A stretch of 50,413 nucleotides of DNA, taken from JAIEPT01 sp038217425 (GTDB lineage Bacteria > Planctomycetota > Planctomycetia > Gemmatales > Gemmataceae). The notes beneath the pieces are model-generated. The model did no database searches. It had not been told where the DNA came from and saw only the letters and a program-made list of their open reading frames with translations. The number at the start of each line of letters is the position of its first letter. Position 1 is the first letter of the stretch. Shown in pieces: positions 14,514-23,526 of the stretch. Position numbers and translations under genes: made by a program. The DNA is taken from positions 1 to 50,413 of the forward strand of contig JBBQPM010000030.1 in assembly GCA_038217425.1 (NCBI GenBank), given 5' to 3'.

Positions 14514-16970
14514 ATGCCGCATTCTCCTCGCCGACTTTTGGTGTCCCTCATCCTGGGGGCTGCGTCTCTTTTCGCCGCGAACTCAGCCGTCGGCCAACAA
14601 CTCGAAGTTTATCCCCCCAGCGTGCGCCTCGAAGGCAAAGATTCGCGCCAGCAGATTCTCCTCTCCGCGAAACACGACGGCAAACTCCGCGACGTCACCC
14701 GCACCGCGACCTACCAGAGCGCCGACCCCGCCGTCGCCAGGATCTCCGCGACCGGCGTCATCGAGCCCGTCGGCAGCGGATCCACCCGAATCGAAGCCAC
14801 GCTCGGCGCCGAGAAGATCTCCCTGGCGGTCGTCGTCGACAACGGCGAAGAATACTTGCCGCTGAACTTCACGACCGACATCGCGCCAATCTTCACCAAG
14901 ACCGGTTGCAACGGCGGCGGCTGTCACGGCAAATCCGACGGCCGCGGCGGACTCGCCCTCTCCCTCTTCGGCTTCAACCCCAAAAGCGATTTCGAAGCCA
15001 TCGTCAAAGGCTCCCGAGGCCGACGTGTCTTCTCCGCCAGCCCCGAATCCTCCCTCATGTTGCTCAAACCCGCCGGACTCGTCGCTCACGGCGGCGGCAA
15101 ACGGCTCCCCGCCGACGCTCCCGAATTTCAGCGCATCCAGCGCTGGATCGCCACCGGCGCCCCCTGGGGATCGAGCAATCCCGCGCCGCTCGAGCGCCTG
15201 GAAATCGCCCCCGCCGCCCGCACGCTGACGCGCAAGGCCGAACAGCAGATCCTCGTCATGGCCGTCTACGCTGACGGCTCGCGCCGCGACGTCACCCGCC
15301 TCACCGACTTCACCAGCAACGACCCGGGTATCGCCGTCGTCGACGAGCAGGGCGTCGTCACCACGCAATCCCGCACCGGCGAAACCGCCATCGTCTGCAA
15401 GTTCAACGGCCAGGTCGGCGCCGCCCAGGTCCTCGTGCCGCTCGACAAACCCGACTCGGCGAGCCGTTGGCCGGCGCTCCCCCCGGGCAACTTCATCGAC
15501 ACGCACGTAATGGCCAAGCTGCGCGAGTTAAACGTGCCGCCGTCGACGCTGGTGGACGACGCCGGATTCCTACGCCGCGCCGCGCTGCAAATCGCCGGCC
15601 GCTTGCCCAGTCTCGACGAGGCCAAGGAGTTCCTCGCCGATCCCGCGGCCGACAAACGCGCCAAACTCGTCGACCGTCTGCTCGAGAGCGGCGACCATGC
15701 CGATCTCTTCGCGCAAAAGTGGTCCGACGTCCTGCGCAACAAGCTTCGGCAACAGAAGGCGCGCACGCCGGGCACGCTCGCCTTCCATCGCTGGATCCGC
15801 AACGCGGTCGCCGACAACATGCCATACGACCAGTTCGTCCGCGAGATCCTCACCGCGACGGGCCGCGGGACGATGAACCCGCCGGCGCAGTGGTACGCGG
15901 AGGTGCGCTACCTCGATCGCTACGTCGACGACACTGCCCAGGTCTTCCTCGGGCTGCGCATCGGCTGCGCCCGCTGTCACAACCATCCGTTCGAGAAATA
16001 CACGCAGGACGACTACTACGGGATGGCCGCGTTCTTCGCGCGCGTCGATCGCAAGGGGGGCAACGGCATCGCCGAGCGGGCGGCCGACGAGATCATCTTC
16101 CTCAAGACGTCCGGTTCGGTGAAGCATCCCGTGACCGAGAAGATCGTCGCGCCGCACGGCCTGGGCGGTCCCTTGCTCGACATCAACGTCTACGACGATC
16201 CGCGCAGCGCCCTGGTGGACTGGATGTGCGAGCCGAAGAATCCGTACTTCGCCCGCGCCTTCGTCAATCGCATGTGGGCCCACTTTTTCGGCCGCGGTTT
16301 GGTCGATCCGCTCGACGATCTGCGGGCCACGAATCCCGCGTCCAATGAACCGCTTCTGAACGCCCTGGCCCAGGAGTTTGTGAAAAGCAAGTTCAACATG
16401 CGGCACATCGTTCGGCTCATCGCCACGAGCACAACGTACCAGCTCAGCTCGACGCCGCACGAGGACAACCTCGACGAGACGCAGGCATACTCCCGGTTTT
16501 ATCCGCAGCGACTGACGGCCGAGGTCTTGTACGACGCGATCAACACGGTGACCAAACGCAGCGGCAGTTTCGGCGGAATGCCGGCGGGGACGCGCGCGGT
16601 CCAGCTGCCGCACGAAGACTTCAAGGACACGCTGCTGGACCTGTTCGGCCGACCGCCCCGCGAGAGCGCCTGCGAATGCGAACGCGTCGCCGAGCCGAGC
16701 CTGGCGCAATCGCTGTACCTCATGAGCAACCCGACCTTCCTGGCCAAGGTCTCCGACGGCCAATCGTTCGCCGCCCAGATCGCCAAGGACAAGCGTCCGA
16801 CGGAAGAGCGCGTGCGCGAGCTGTTCCTGGCGGCGCTGGCCCGACAGCCGCGGCCGGAAGAATTGGCAGTCGCCCTCGAGCATCTGAAGACCCACGGCGA
16901 AACGGCGTCGGCGTTCGGCGATCTGGTCTGGGTTCTCATCAATACCAAAGAATTTCTCTACGTTCTTTAA
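14514..16970 (+). CDS. Planctomycete cytochrome-like protein: Ig-like, PSCyt-type, DUF1549 and DUF1553 domains
   Basis: This 818-residue exported protein has a signal peptide (about residues 1-27), an Ig-like Big2 domain (about 30-110), a first haem-like motif CNGGGCHG (132-139), a second Ig-like domain (about 230-325), then DUF1549 and DUF1553. A second, canonical CxxCH motif lies at C485-C488-H489 (CARCHNHPF). The DUF1553 part carries FARAFVNRMWAHFFGRGLVDP and ends with EFLYVL. The order is the usual one for this very abundant planctomycete family, whose exact reaction is unknown but which is thought to be periplasmic and linked to polymer breakdown. The start at ATG 14514 puts the signal peptide at the N-terminus. 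It is followed 17 bp later by its standard partner, a DUF1501 gene. Confidence 0.92.
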   Translation: MPHSPRRLLVSLILGAASLFAANSAVGQQLEVYPPSVRLEGKDSRQQILLSAKHDGKLRDVTRTATYQSADPAVARISATGVIEPVGSGSTRIEATLGAEKISLAVVVDNGEEYLPLNFTTDIAPIFTKTGCNGGGCHGKSDGRGGLALSLFGFNPKSDFEAIVKGSRGRRVFSASPESSLMLLKPAGLVAHGGGKRLPADAPEFQRIQRWIATGAPWGSSNPAPLERLEIAPAARTLTRKAEQQILVMAVYADGSRRDVTRLTDFTSNDPGIAVVDEQGVVTTQSRTGETAIVCKFNGQVGAAQVLVPLDKPDSASRWPALPPGNFIDTHVMAKLRELNVPPSTLVDDAGFLRRAALQIAGRLPSLDEAKEFLADPAADKRAKLVDRLLESGDHADLFAQKWSDVLRNKLRQQKARTPGTLAFHRWIRNAVADNMPYDQFVREILTATGRGTMNPPAQWYAEVRYLDRYVDDTAQVFLGLRIGCARCHNHPFEKYTQDDYYGMAAFFARVDRKGGNGIAERAADEIIFLKTSGSVKHPVTEKIVAPHGLGGPLLDINVYDDPRSALVDWMCEPKNPYFARAFVNRMWAHFFGRGLVDPLDDLRATNPASNEPLLNALAQEFVKSKFNMRHIVRLIATSTTYQLSSTPHEDNLDETQAYSRFYPQRLTAEVLYDAINTVTKRSGSFGGMPAGTRAVQLPHEDFKDTLLDLFGRPPRESACECERVAEPSLAQSLYLMSNPTFLAKVSDGQSFAAQIAKDKRPTEERVRELFLAALARQPRPEELAVALEHLKTHGETASAFGDLVWVLINTKEFLYVL

Positions 16971-16987
16971 TCGATGCGGAGTCTCTC

Positions 16988-18373
16988 ATGATTCGTCCCC
17001 ACCTCGCCTGCACCGGGCCCAAGACGTCGCGGCGCAGCTTCATGAAGATCGGCGGCTTCAGCCTCGGCGCCCTCGCCGGCGGCGCGTCGCTCCATCTGGA
17101 TCAAGCCCTCGCCGCCGAGGCCGCCTCCCCGGGCGCCGACCGCGATTTCTCCGTCATCCTCCTCTGGGCCGCCGGCGGTCCCAGTCATCTCGAAACCTTC
17201 GACCTCAAGCCCGACGCCCCTTCGGAATATCGCGGCGACTTCAAACCGATCCGCACCAACGTCCCCGGCATCGACATCTGCGAACTCATGCCGCGCCTCG
17301 CCCAGCGCGCCGACAAGTACACCCTCCTCCGTAGCCTGCACCACAACCGCAACGAACATTCCGGCGGCACCGCGCGCATGCTCTCCGGCTACGCCAGCGT
17401 CGCCGCCAATCCCTTCCAGAGCGAGTTCCCCGTCATCGGTTCCCTCGTCGCCAAGCACCTCGAGAGCCAGACGCGCGATCTCCCCCTCTACGTCGGCAAC
17501 AGCAACTTCTACGGCGGCGGACCCGCCTACCTCGGACCCGCCTACGTTCCCTTCATGTTCCGCGGCGACCCGAGCAACCCCTCCTACTCCGTCGGCGACC
17601 TCACCATCACGCAAGCCGCCGCCCTGCAACTCCAGCGCCGCACGGAACTACTCGGCCGCTTCGACACCTTTCGCCGCGACGTCGATCGCAGCGAGACCAT
17701 GTCCGCGCTGGACCGCTTCAACCAGCGCGCCGTCGAGATGCTCACCAGCGAACGAACGCGTCAGGCGTTCGATATTTCGAAAGAGCCGGCCCACGTCCGC
17801 GATTCGTACGGCCGAACCACCGGCGGGCAGAGCTTGCTGATGGCGCGCCGACTCGTCGAGGCCGGCGTGCGCTTCGTCGAGATCACCGCGCACAACCCCG
17901 TCAGCGCCGCCTCGGGCGTCGTCGGCGCCACCAACTGGGACGATCACTCCGTCAACGCCAACATCTTCAGCGCCTACCGCGACCGCATGCCGACCTTCGA
18001 TCGTTCGCTCTCGGCGCTCATCGACGATCTGCATTATCGCGGGCTGAATGAGAAGGTGTTGGTCGTCTTCTGCGGCGAGTTCGGCCGCACGCCGCGCATT
18101 AGCAACGCCGCCGCGGGCAAGGGCCCGGGCCGCGATCACTGGTGCCGATCGATGAGCGTGCTGGTTTCCGGCGGGGGGCTGAAAATGGGCCAGGTCATCG
18201 GCACCACGAATTCCCGAGGCGAGGAACCGGCCGAGCGCATCATGAACAGCAACTGCCTGCTCGCAACGATCTACCGACGCTTCGGCATCGACACCGCCCA
18301 CGCCAACATCGACCGCACCGGCCGCCCGATCCCGATCCTGACGGAAGGCAGCCCGATTCCGGAGTTGTTCTAG
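16988..18373 (+). CDS. DUF1501 protein with twin-arginine signal
   Basis: The 461-residue protein begins with a twin-arginine signal (SRRSFMKIGGFSLGALAGG), so it is exported folded. The rest matches DUF1501, an alkaline phosphatase/sulfatase-fold family: VILLWAAGGPSHLETFDLKPDAP near the start, then HHNRNEHSGG, TNWDDHS and VVFCGEFGRTP. The last contains the metal-site residues typical of the fold. It lies 17 bp after the DUF1549/1553 gene, the standard arrangement of this two-gene unit in planctomycetes, so the two very probably act together outside the cytoplasm. The substrate is unknown. A 26-bp perfect palindrome begins 8 bases after the stop. Confidence 0.93.
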   Translation: MIRPHLACTGPKTSRRSFMKIGGFSLGALAGGASLHLDQALAAEAASPGADRDFSVILLWAAGGPSHLETFDLKPDAPSEYRGDFKPIRTNVPGIDICELMPRLAQRADKYTLLRSLHHNRNEHSGGTARMLSGYASVAANPFQSEFPVIGSLVAKHLESQTRDLPLYVGNSNFYGGGPAYLGPAYVPFMFRGDPSNPSYSVGDLTITQAAALQLQRRTELLGRFDTFRRDVDRSETMSALDRFNQRAVEMLTSERTRQAFDISKEPAHVRDSYGRTTGGQSLLMARRLVEAGVRFVEITAHNPVSAASGVVGATNWDDHSVNANIFSAYRDRMPTFDRSLSALIDDLHYRGLNEKVLVVFCGEFGRTPRISNAAAGKGPGRDHWCRSMSVLVSGGGLKMGQVIGTTNSRGEEPAERIMNSNCLLATIYRRFGIDTAHANIDRTGRPIPILTEGSPIPELF

Positions 18374-18380
18374 CATTTTT

Positions 18381-18441
18381 TCGTAGGGCAAGCGGCCTCG
18401 CTTGCCCGCTGCAGAGGCAAGCGAGGCCGCTTGCCCTACGA
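18381..18441. repeat. Perfect 26-bp palindrome
   Basis: Arms 18381-18406 and 18416-18441 pair perfectly (TCGTAGGGCAAGCGGCCTCG...) around a 9-base loop. Six T residues precede it. It follows the DUF1501 gene directly and may protect or end that transcript, but no downstream T tract is seen on the plus strand. Confidence 0.9.
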
Positions 18442-18497
18442 GGGTAGCACTCCGCGTTTTGAGAAGAAATCGTTCGGCGAGCAGAGGGCATTCGACT

Positions 18498-18815
18498 ATG
18501 ACTGCCTTTGTCGTGCGTGAGGGGCGGGACTCCTGCCCAATCGGTTGCGGAGAGGACATCGTCCTGGTCCGGTGCCTACCGAGCGGGAGATTGGCCGGAT
18601 GGTGCTGGGCGTGTGAAGTGACGCAGCCGGTGCCGCCCGACGACTACTACTTCGGCGACGACGACATGAACCCGGGTCGCTATGCCCCCGCCGGGCTGGA
18701 ACTGCCGGGTTGGCCTGATGTGGTCGCGGCCAACCTGTCCTCGCAGGTCATACGATCAATGCCCGCGGTGGAGTGGGGCGGGTTTCGGTCGATGCGGTCA
18801 ACCAAGCACGCCTAA
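18498..18815 (+). CDS. Small protein of unknown function
   Basis: This 105-residue reading begins MTAFVVREGRDSCPIGCGED and contains two cysteine pairs, CPIGC and CWAC, about 25 residues apart, which could bind zinc. The middle is acidic (PPDDYYFGDDDMNPG), as in some immunity proteins. I do not recognise a family. It has its own ATG with AGGG about nine bases upstream, it is on the same strand as the DUF1501 gene, and it is bracketed by two unrelated palindromes (18381-18441 and 18921-18978). Codon use is less GC-biased than the neighbours only slightly. It is plausible but not certain as a real gene. Confidence 0.5.
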   Translation: MTAFVVREGRDSCPIGCGEDIVLVRCLPSGRLAGWCWACEVTQPVPPDDYYFGDDDMNPGRYAPAGLELPGWPDVVAANLSSQVIRSMPAVEWGGFRSMRSTKHA

Positions 18816-18920
18816 CTATCTGCCACAGCAGACACCCCGGCCAAACGATGGCTTTTCGTGGATAATCAGTCCCTCAGCGGTCAGTGCTGAGCATGGTGAT
18901 GAGACGCTCGTGATTTTTCA

Positions 18921-18978
18921 TCCGAGAGGCGTGAGCGACGATTTTTGCGAAGATCGTCGCTCACGCTTCCGGCTCGGA
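18921..18978. repeat. Palindrome, GAGCCGGAAGCG family, copy 1
   Basis: TCCGAGAGGCGTGAGCGACG... at 18921-18942 pairs with ATCGTCGCTCACGCTTCCGG... at 18953-18978, with one four-base bulge. It sits 15 bases beyond the sulfatase stop (minus strand). The same core occurs in the array at 26632-26820. Confidence 0.8.
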
Positions 18979-18993
18979 AAGCGATCCTGCAGT

Positions 18994-20421
18994 CTACTTC
19001 TTGTAGTCCTCGCCGTTCAAACTGCGGACCACCGACTGCAGCCAAACTTCCAGATCGCGCTGCATTCGGCCGACGCGCTCCCCTTCCTGTTTCAGCAAAT
19101 CCGTCGTCTCGTTCGGATCCTTCGTGAGGTGGTACAGCTCCAGCGTAAGCTTGTTCCCCTTGGGATCCTGAATGCGATGCAGCTTCCAGCCGCCGTCCAC
19201 CCAGGCCGAATGTCCGGGGAACTGGTCGAGCGGATACTGTTTGACGAGGCTGCCCGCATTCGCGAAGAGGCGAGCCGGGTCGCTCGGTTCTCGGCCCTGC
19301 TGTTGCTCGGCGTACAACTCGTCCATCCACTTCTTGGCGGGCACCCCGACGCCCCCGCTCGGGTGATTCCAGAAACCGATCCCATTGGAACGCTCGGCCG
19401 CCTTTCCGGTGAGTAAGGGGAGCAAACTGATGCCGTCGAGAGGCCGATCGTCCTTCGCCTTGACGCCGGCGAGTTCGAGCAGCGTCGGGAAGATATCGGA
19501 GGTCACGCAGGGGGTGGCGACGACGCGTGGGGCGGGAATCTTCGCGGGCCATTCGAGCAGCGCGGGGACGAGGACGCCGCCTTCGTAGAGCGATGCCTTT
19601 CGGCCACGCCGTCCGCCGGCGGAGCCGATCTTGGGCAGGGCGCCGTTGTCGCTGCAGTACCAGAGGATGGTGTTGTCGCTCAGCCCAAGTTGGCGCAGTT
19701 CCTCGCGGATCTTGCCGAACGCCCGGTCCATGGCGGTGATTTCGCCGTAGAAATTTTGCACGCCCGGCCCCAAGTCCGCATATGGCTTGCGGTCTGCCTC
19801 GAGCGCCTCATGCGGATTGTGCGGCGAGCCGAACCAGACCACCGCGGCGAAGCGTTCTTTCTTGACGTGGCAATCGCGAATGAACTTGAGTGCGATCTCG
19901 GCCGTCACGTCGGAACTATCGCCCTTGAACTGGGTCGCTTTCCCCTGAACGCTGAGGATTGGATCGAGATCGAAGAAATTGGGCGACGACGTCCAGGTAT
20001 CGAACCCCGCGGCGCCGGGATTGGAGAGCCCGGCTTTCTGCATCGAGCCGAGATGCCATTTGCCGAAGTGCCCGGTGCGATAGCCGACTGACCGGAGCAG
20101 CTGCAAGAAGGTCGTTTCCTGGGGCCGTAGCGGGTGGCCCCACTGGAAGCAACCGAAGCGATTGGGATGTCGGCCGGTGAGGACGCTGCCGCGCGTGGGC
20201 GAGCAGACGGGCGCCTGGGCGTAGAAGTGATCGAAGCGGACGCCCTCGCGCGCGAGTTTGTCGAAGTTGGGCGTCTTGAGCCGCGGATGGCCGTTATAGG
20301 CCATGTCGCCCCAGCCCTGATCGTCGGCCATGACGAGGACGATGTTGGGGGGTTCCTGGGCTTGGCCGCCGGGCGTCAGCAAGGATAGGGCGCCGAGGAC
20401 GAACGCGAGTCGGTAGTTCAC
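18994..20421 (-). CDS. Secreted arylsulfatase (sulfatase family)
   Basis: The 475-residue protein is a type I sulfatase. It has a signal peptide (MNYRLAFVLGALSLLTPGGQAQ), the metal-binding DDQGWGDM (D33, D34), and the formylglycine signature CSPTRGSVLTG with the convertible Cys at residue 73. Later metal and substrate motifs YRTGHFGKWHLG and WYCSDNGAL are also intact. The length is usual for secreted arylsulfatase A-type enzymes, which remove sulfate from polysaccharides; the target glycan is unknown. The start is GTG 20421, with GGAG nine bases upstream and the signal peptide directly after; extending further reads into the neighbouring tRNA gene. A formylglycine-generating enzyme is not in the window. 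A palindrome follows the stop at 18978. Confidence 0.93.
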   Translation of the reverse strand: MNYRLAFVLGALSLLTPGGQAQEPPNIVLVMADDQGWGDMAYNGHPRLKTPNFDKLAREGVRFDHFYAQAPVCSPTRGSVLTGRHPNRFGCFQWGHPLRPQETTFLQLLRSVGYRTGHFGKWHLGSMQKAGLSNPGAAGFDTWTSSPNFFDLDPILSVQGKATQFKGDSSDVTAEIALKFIRDCHVKKERFAAVVWFGSPHNPHEALEADRKPYADLGPGVQNFYGEITAMDRAFGKIREELRQLGLSDNTILWYCSDNGALPKIGSAGGRRGRKASLYEGGVLVPALLEWPAKIPAPRVVATPCVTSDIFPTLLELAGVKAKDDRPLDGISLLPLLTGKAAERSNGIGFWNHPSGGVGVPAKKWMDELYAEQQQGREPSDPARLFANAGSLVKQYPLDQFPGHSAWVDGGWKLHRIQDPKGNKLTLELYHLTKDPNETTDLLKQEGERVGRMQRDLEVWLQSVVRSLNGEDYKK

Positions 20422-20542
20422 CGGAGCGTCTCCGAAGGGATTTGAGGGTTGTCGCGACGAATCAAAAGCGGATTCAGGTTCTTTGCGCAGATGTAGTTCG
20501 TTAATCGGTCTTGGCTTGACGAGAGATGCTACGAAAGAAAAA

Positions 20543-20616
20543 CGAGGACGACGGGGCTCGAACCCGCAACCTCCGGCGTGACAGGCCGGTGCTCTAACCA
20601 ATTGAGCTACGTCCCC
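20543..20616 (-). tRNA. tRNA-Asp (GTC)
   Basis: On the minus strand the molecule starts GGGGACG and ends CGTCCTCG, giving a seven-pair acceptor stem with one G-T pair. The anticodon loop CTGTCAC holds GTC. The T arm GGGTTCGAGCC is regular. The 3' CCA is not encoded. It is a cloverleaf of 74 nt. Confidence 0.95.
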
Positions 20617-20744
20617 TCAGAACTCTACTTTCTATCCCGCGAAACTCCGCCATCAAGTGCTTTTTGCGAAATTTGTCCTCGCCAAGCTCCCATGCCCGCC
20701 GCTACACTTCCTACATCCCCACCTACGTCAGCGAAAGGGCGCTC

Positions 20745-21956
20745 ATGGCCAGCAGCGACGGACCGGCACGCGATCTTGCCCTCGAAATCGGACGCATCCC
20801 CTTCGTCGATTGCCTCTCCGCCATCGAACCCTCGGCGCCCTTCGCTCAATCGCTCGAGGATTTGCTGGGCCACGGCACGCTCGCGGAACTCGGCCGATCC
20901 CTCGGAATGCAAGCCGACCTGGACAAGACAACCACGCCCCGGGAACGGGTTCGCATTTTTCTCGCGCATGTCGAGGGACTGGAAAACACCCACGCCTACG
21001 CGGGGTTCGTCGAGTTCGCCCGGTTTTTTCTCGGTTTCCAGGGCGATCGCATCACCGTCAAGGAAGCCGACGCACTGTGGAATGTGGCCGACAAGGCGAT
21101 GAACCACACGCAATGGGCGGGACACGTTTGGAAGAAGACCCACGCGGAGAAGATCGTGGTGCCGCGGACGTTCGACGCCCTGGGCGACATGGGCGAAGCG
21201 CGCTTCGTGCCGGCGCTTCGGCTCGATGAACTCGTCTTCGAACTCGATCAGTCCGCGGTGCGCGAACGCCTCGCGAAAATGACCGGCGTCGAGGCGACCG
21301 ATGCCGGCATGCTTCATCAGGCGCTCACCACCGTCTTCCAGCAGTTCACGCAGCGGCAAGGCAAAGCGTGCGCCCTCCGCGTGCCGGCCTCGTTCGCGCC
21401 GGCGCCGGTGACGACCGAACAACTATCGCGCGGGCTCATGGCCCTGACCCGCGGCGATCGCGAACCGCGGCTCGACGTCGCCCGCGGCGCCCTGTGGCTG
21501 GCCGCGGAATATTGCCAGGCGTTCGGCGTCCCGCTGATTCTCCTGCTCGGCGACCTCGGCCCCGCGGCCTATCTCGAGTTGTTTCGCACCTTCCCCCGAC
21601 TCGCCTTCCTCGTCTCCATCTCGGAATCGGCACATTTGCAGGAACTCATTCGCGTGGGACGAACGCAAGCCAACGTCCACCTGCTCCCCAGCCGCGCGGA
21701 AGCCGAACTCCCCGCGCTGGCGCGGCACGAGGGGACGGTCCGCTTGCAGGGCGTCGCTCAGGCGAAGCTGCTGTTTTGCTTCAGCGAAGGGCGCAAAGTC
21801 GAGTTCGTACTCCCCAAGATCGAGGCTCAACGGCGCGTGCTGGCGAAGGTGTTGGTCGAGGAATATGTGAGGCCTGGGCTGTGTACGGAGCAGCGCGCGC
21901 TGGAATGGGCTCGGCAGCTACTGCGCGAGAATGCGGTGCGTCTCTTCAAGCTTTGA
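20745..21956 (+). CDS. Amidohydrolase/uronate-isomerase-like protein lacking the metal HxH motif
   Basis: The 403-residue protein follows the pattern of a planctomycete amidohydrolase family related to uronate isomerase. Matching stretches are IPFVDCLSAIEPSAPFAQSL, DLLGHGTLAELGRSLGM, GLENTHAYAGFVEF, ARFVPALRLDELVF and FQQFTQRQGKACALRVP. In active members the first stretch reads like DxHTHI; here it reads VDCLSAI, so both metal-binding histidines are missing. Conserved helices remain, so it is probably a non-enzymatic or altered-function paralogue. The start at ATG 20745 is preferred because AAAGGG lies just upstream. It is cytoplasmic with no signal peptide, and lies beyond tRNA-Asp. The recalled family match was not checked by alignment. 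Confidence 0.55.
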   Translation: MASSDGPARDLALEIGRIPFVDCLSAIEPSAPFAQSLEDLLGHGTLAELGRSLGMQADLDKTTTPRERVRIFLAHVEGLENTHAYAGFVEFARFFLGFQGDRITVKEADALWNVADKAMNHTQWAGHVWKKTHAEKIVVPRTFDALGDMGEARFVPALRLDELVFELDQSAVRERLAKMTGVEATDAGMLHQALTTVFQQFTQRQGKACALRVPASFAPAPVTTEQLSRGLMALTRGDREPRLDVARGALWLAAEYCQAFGVPLILLLGDLGPAAYLELFRTFPRLAFLVSISESAHLQELIRVGRTQANVHLLPSRAEAELPALARHEGTVRLQGVAQAKLLFCFSEGRKVEFVLPKIEAQRRVLAKVLVEEYVRPGLCTEQRALEWARQLLRENAVRLFKL

Positions 21957-22166
21957 TCCTTGCTTTTCCCATGGGCTCGTGGAATAATGGGGAGGTCGGG
22001 CGGCGCAAATCGGGCTCGGGCGAAAATTGACGTTGACAACTCTCCCCTTTCGGGGCATAGTCCCGCCTCATTTCCGGGGGGAAATGAACGCGGGCGATTC
22101 GGACTCCCAGTGGCGGTTCGGGGATTGGCGTCTACATTCGCCAAACGCCCGGGAGGAGGAAGCATC

Positions 22167-23039
22167 ATGAACACCGTCGGGAAAATTCTGGTATTTCTCA
22201 ACCTCCTCTTCTGCGTGGTCGTGGCCGGCGTTTTGGCCTACAAGTACAAGGCCGACATCGACTGGAAGAACCGCGCCGAATCGAGCGAAGCGGAACTCAT
22301 CATTTCGCGTAAGAACAACGAGATCTACCTCGAAACCCTGAAAAAACGGGACGCCCAGCACGCCCTCACCAAGTACGAACTCTCCAAAGACCTCACCGGC
22401 AAGGAAAAGATTGCCGAAAAGGCCGACGGCGACAACAAACTCCTCGCCTTGAAGCTCGCGGAACTCGAACTCGAGAAGGACGCGCTGCAGAAAACGCAGG
22501 AGAGGGCGGAGGAGAACGCCAAACGCCTCGCCCAAATCAAGATTCGCCTCGATAACGACATCAAGAATCGCGACCTCGAAATCGTGAACCTGCACAGCGC
22601 CTACAACCGCGTGAAAGTCGATCTGGCCGGGGAACGCAGCAAATCCGAAGCGGCCAACCTCCGCGTTCAGGCGCTCGAGAATCAGGTCCGCACGCTCGAC
22701 GAAACCATCGTCAAAAGCGAATTGGCCCGTGCCTCGCTGGCCTCGCTGCGCGATCCCAATCAGCCGAACCCGCCCAGCGTTTCCATCACCGGGACCATCA
22801 AGAAAGTCGACAAGCAAGACAATTCCTTCGTCGAGATCGCCCTGGGGACCGATCATGGCCTGAACAAGGACCACACCCTGGACGTCTACCGTCTCAAACC
22901 GCGGCCTGAGTATTTGGGCATGGTGAAAATCCTCTCGTCGGAACCGCATCGCAGCGTGGGCCGACTGATCCGCAGCGCCGGCGTCGTCAGCGCCGTCCGG
23001 GCCGACGATCTCGTTTCCAGCGACCTCAAAGCCAAGTAA
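22167..23039 (+). CDS. Membrane-anchored coiled-coil protein
   Basis: The 290-residue protein starts with one membrane segment (MNTVGKILVFLNLLFCVVVAG) and then a coiled coil of about 150 residues (EAELIISRKNNEIYLETLKK through LENQVRTLDETIVK). The C-terminal 80 residues (SITGTIKKVDKQDNSFVEIALG to GRLIRSAGVV) form a small beta domain like those in FlgT-type and other periplasmic modules. Function is unknown. The start is well supported by GGAGGAGGA. It forms a two-gene unit with the small membrane protein that begins 12 bp later, suggesting a complex. Topology predicts the coiled coil outside the cytoplasm. Confidence 0.75.
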   Translation: MNTVGKILVFLNLLFCVVVAGVLAYKYKADIDWKNRAESSEAELIISRKNNEIYLETLKKRDAQHALTKYELSKDLTGKEKIAEKADGDNKLLALKLAELELEKDALQKTQERAEENAKRLAQIKIRLDNDIKNRDLEIVNLHSAYNRVKVDLAGERSKSEAANLRVQALENQVRTLDETIVKSELARASLASLRDPNQPNPPSVSITGTIKKVDKQDNSFVEIALGTDHGLNKDHTLDVYRLKPRPEYLGMVKILSSEPHRSVGRLIRSAGVVSAVRADDLVSSDLKAK

Positions 23040-23051
23040 ACGGGGCTCTTC

Positions 23052-23312
23052 ATGGCCGACAACGATCCCAGTGACCGCTCCCGTCCCGTCAACGACGCCT
23101 ACACCGGCATGCTGCTGCTTTCGCTGCTCGCCCTGGTCGGCGGCACCGTGCTGCTGGCGCTGGACTACAAGCGTTACCCGAACAACCCGACCGATCCGTT
23201 TCCCAAGGCGGACCTGCTGAAACCCCTCGAAACCGTCGCCGCCAAGAAGGCGGAAGAGGAAAAAGTCGAGGAAAAGAAAGTCGAAGAGAAGAAGGACGAA
23301 GAGAAGCAGTAA
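23052..23312 (+). CDS. Small membrane protein with Lys/Glu-rich tail
   Basis: This 86-residue protein has one membrane segment (MLLLSLLALVGGTVLLALDY) and ends in a repetitive charged tail (AEEEKVEEKKVEEKKDEEKQ). It starts 12 bp after the coiled-coil membrane protein gene, so they are cotranscribed and may interact, for example through helical tails. No family was recognised. The repeated EEKKVEE units come from in-frame repeats of the gene and the tail length may vary between relatives. A tandem repeat array begins 11 bases after the stop. Confidence 0.7.
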   Translation: MADNDPSDRSRPVNDAYTGMLLLSLLALVGGTVLLALDYKRYPNNPTDPFPKADLLKPLETVAAKKAEEEKVEEKKVEEKKDEEKQ

Positions 23313-23322
23313 GGCTTTGGGT

Positions 23323-23526
23323 GGGCAGACGAAGCGTCCGCCCTACCGTTTATTTGAGGTAGGGCAGACACTTTGTCTGCCCGAATGTTTTTGAGGCAGA
23401 CGAAGCGTACCGTTTATTTGAGGTAGGGCAGACACTTTGTCTGCCCGAATGTTTTTGGGGCAGACGAAGCGTCCGCCCTACCGTTTATTTGAGGTTTTTC
23501 GGGCAGACGAAGCGTCCGCCCTACCG
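23323..23526. repeat. Tandem array of GGCAGACGAAGCGTCC-type units
   Basis: Two nearly complete tandem units of about 70 and 64 bases (23323-23392, 23393-23456), then two partial ones. Each unit contains GGGCAGACGAAGCGTCCGCC and a palindrome GGCAGACACTTTGTCTGCC. The second unit has lost a few bases (CGTACC for CGTCCGCCCTACC). The array fills the gap upstream of nadA. There are no unique spacers, so it is not CRISPR. Confidence 0.9.

Noticed and set aside
18381..18441. Standard intrinsic terminator for the DUF1501 gene
   Set aside because: The hairpin is strong but the T run lies before it, not after it, on the plus strand.
20422..20601. In-frame N-terminal extension of the sulfatase (MVRAPACHAGGCGFEPRRPR...)
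   Set aside because: It is the translation of the tRNA-Asp gene at 20543-20616 on the same strand. The signal peptide and GTG 20421 mark the true start.
23323..23526. CRISPR array
   Set aside because: Units are contiguous or overlapping without unique equal-length spacers, and no cas gene is near.
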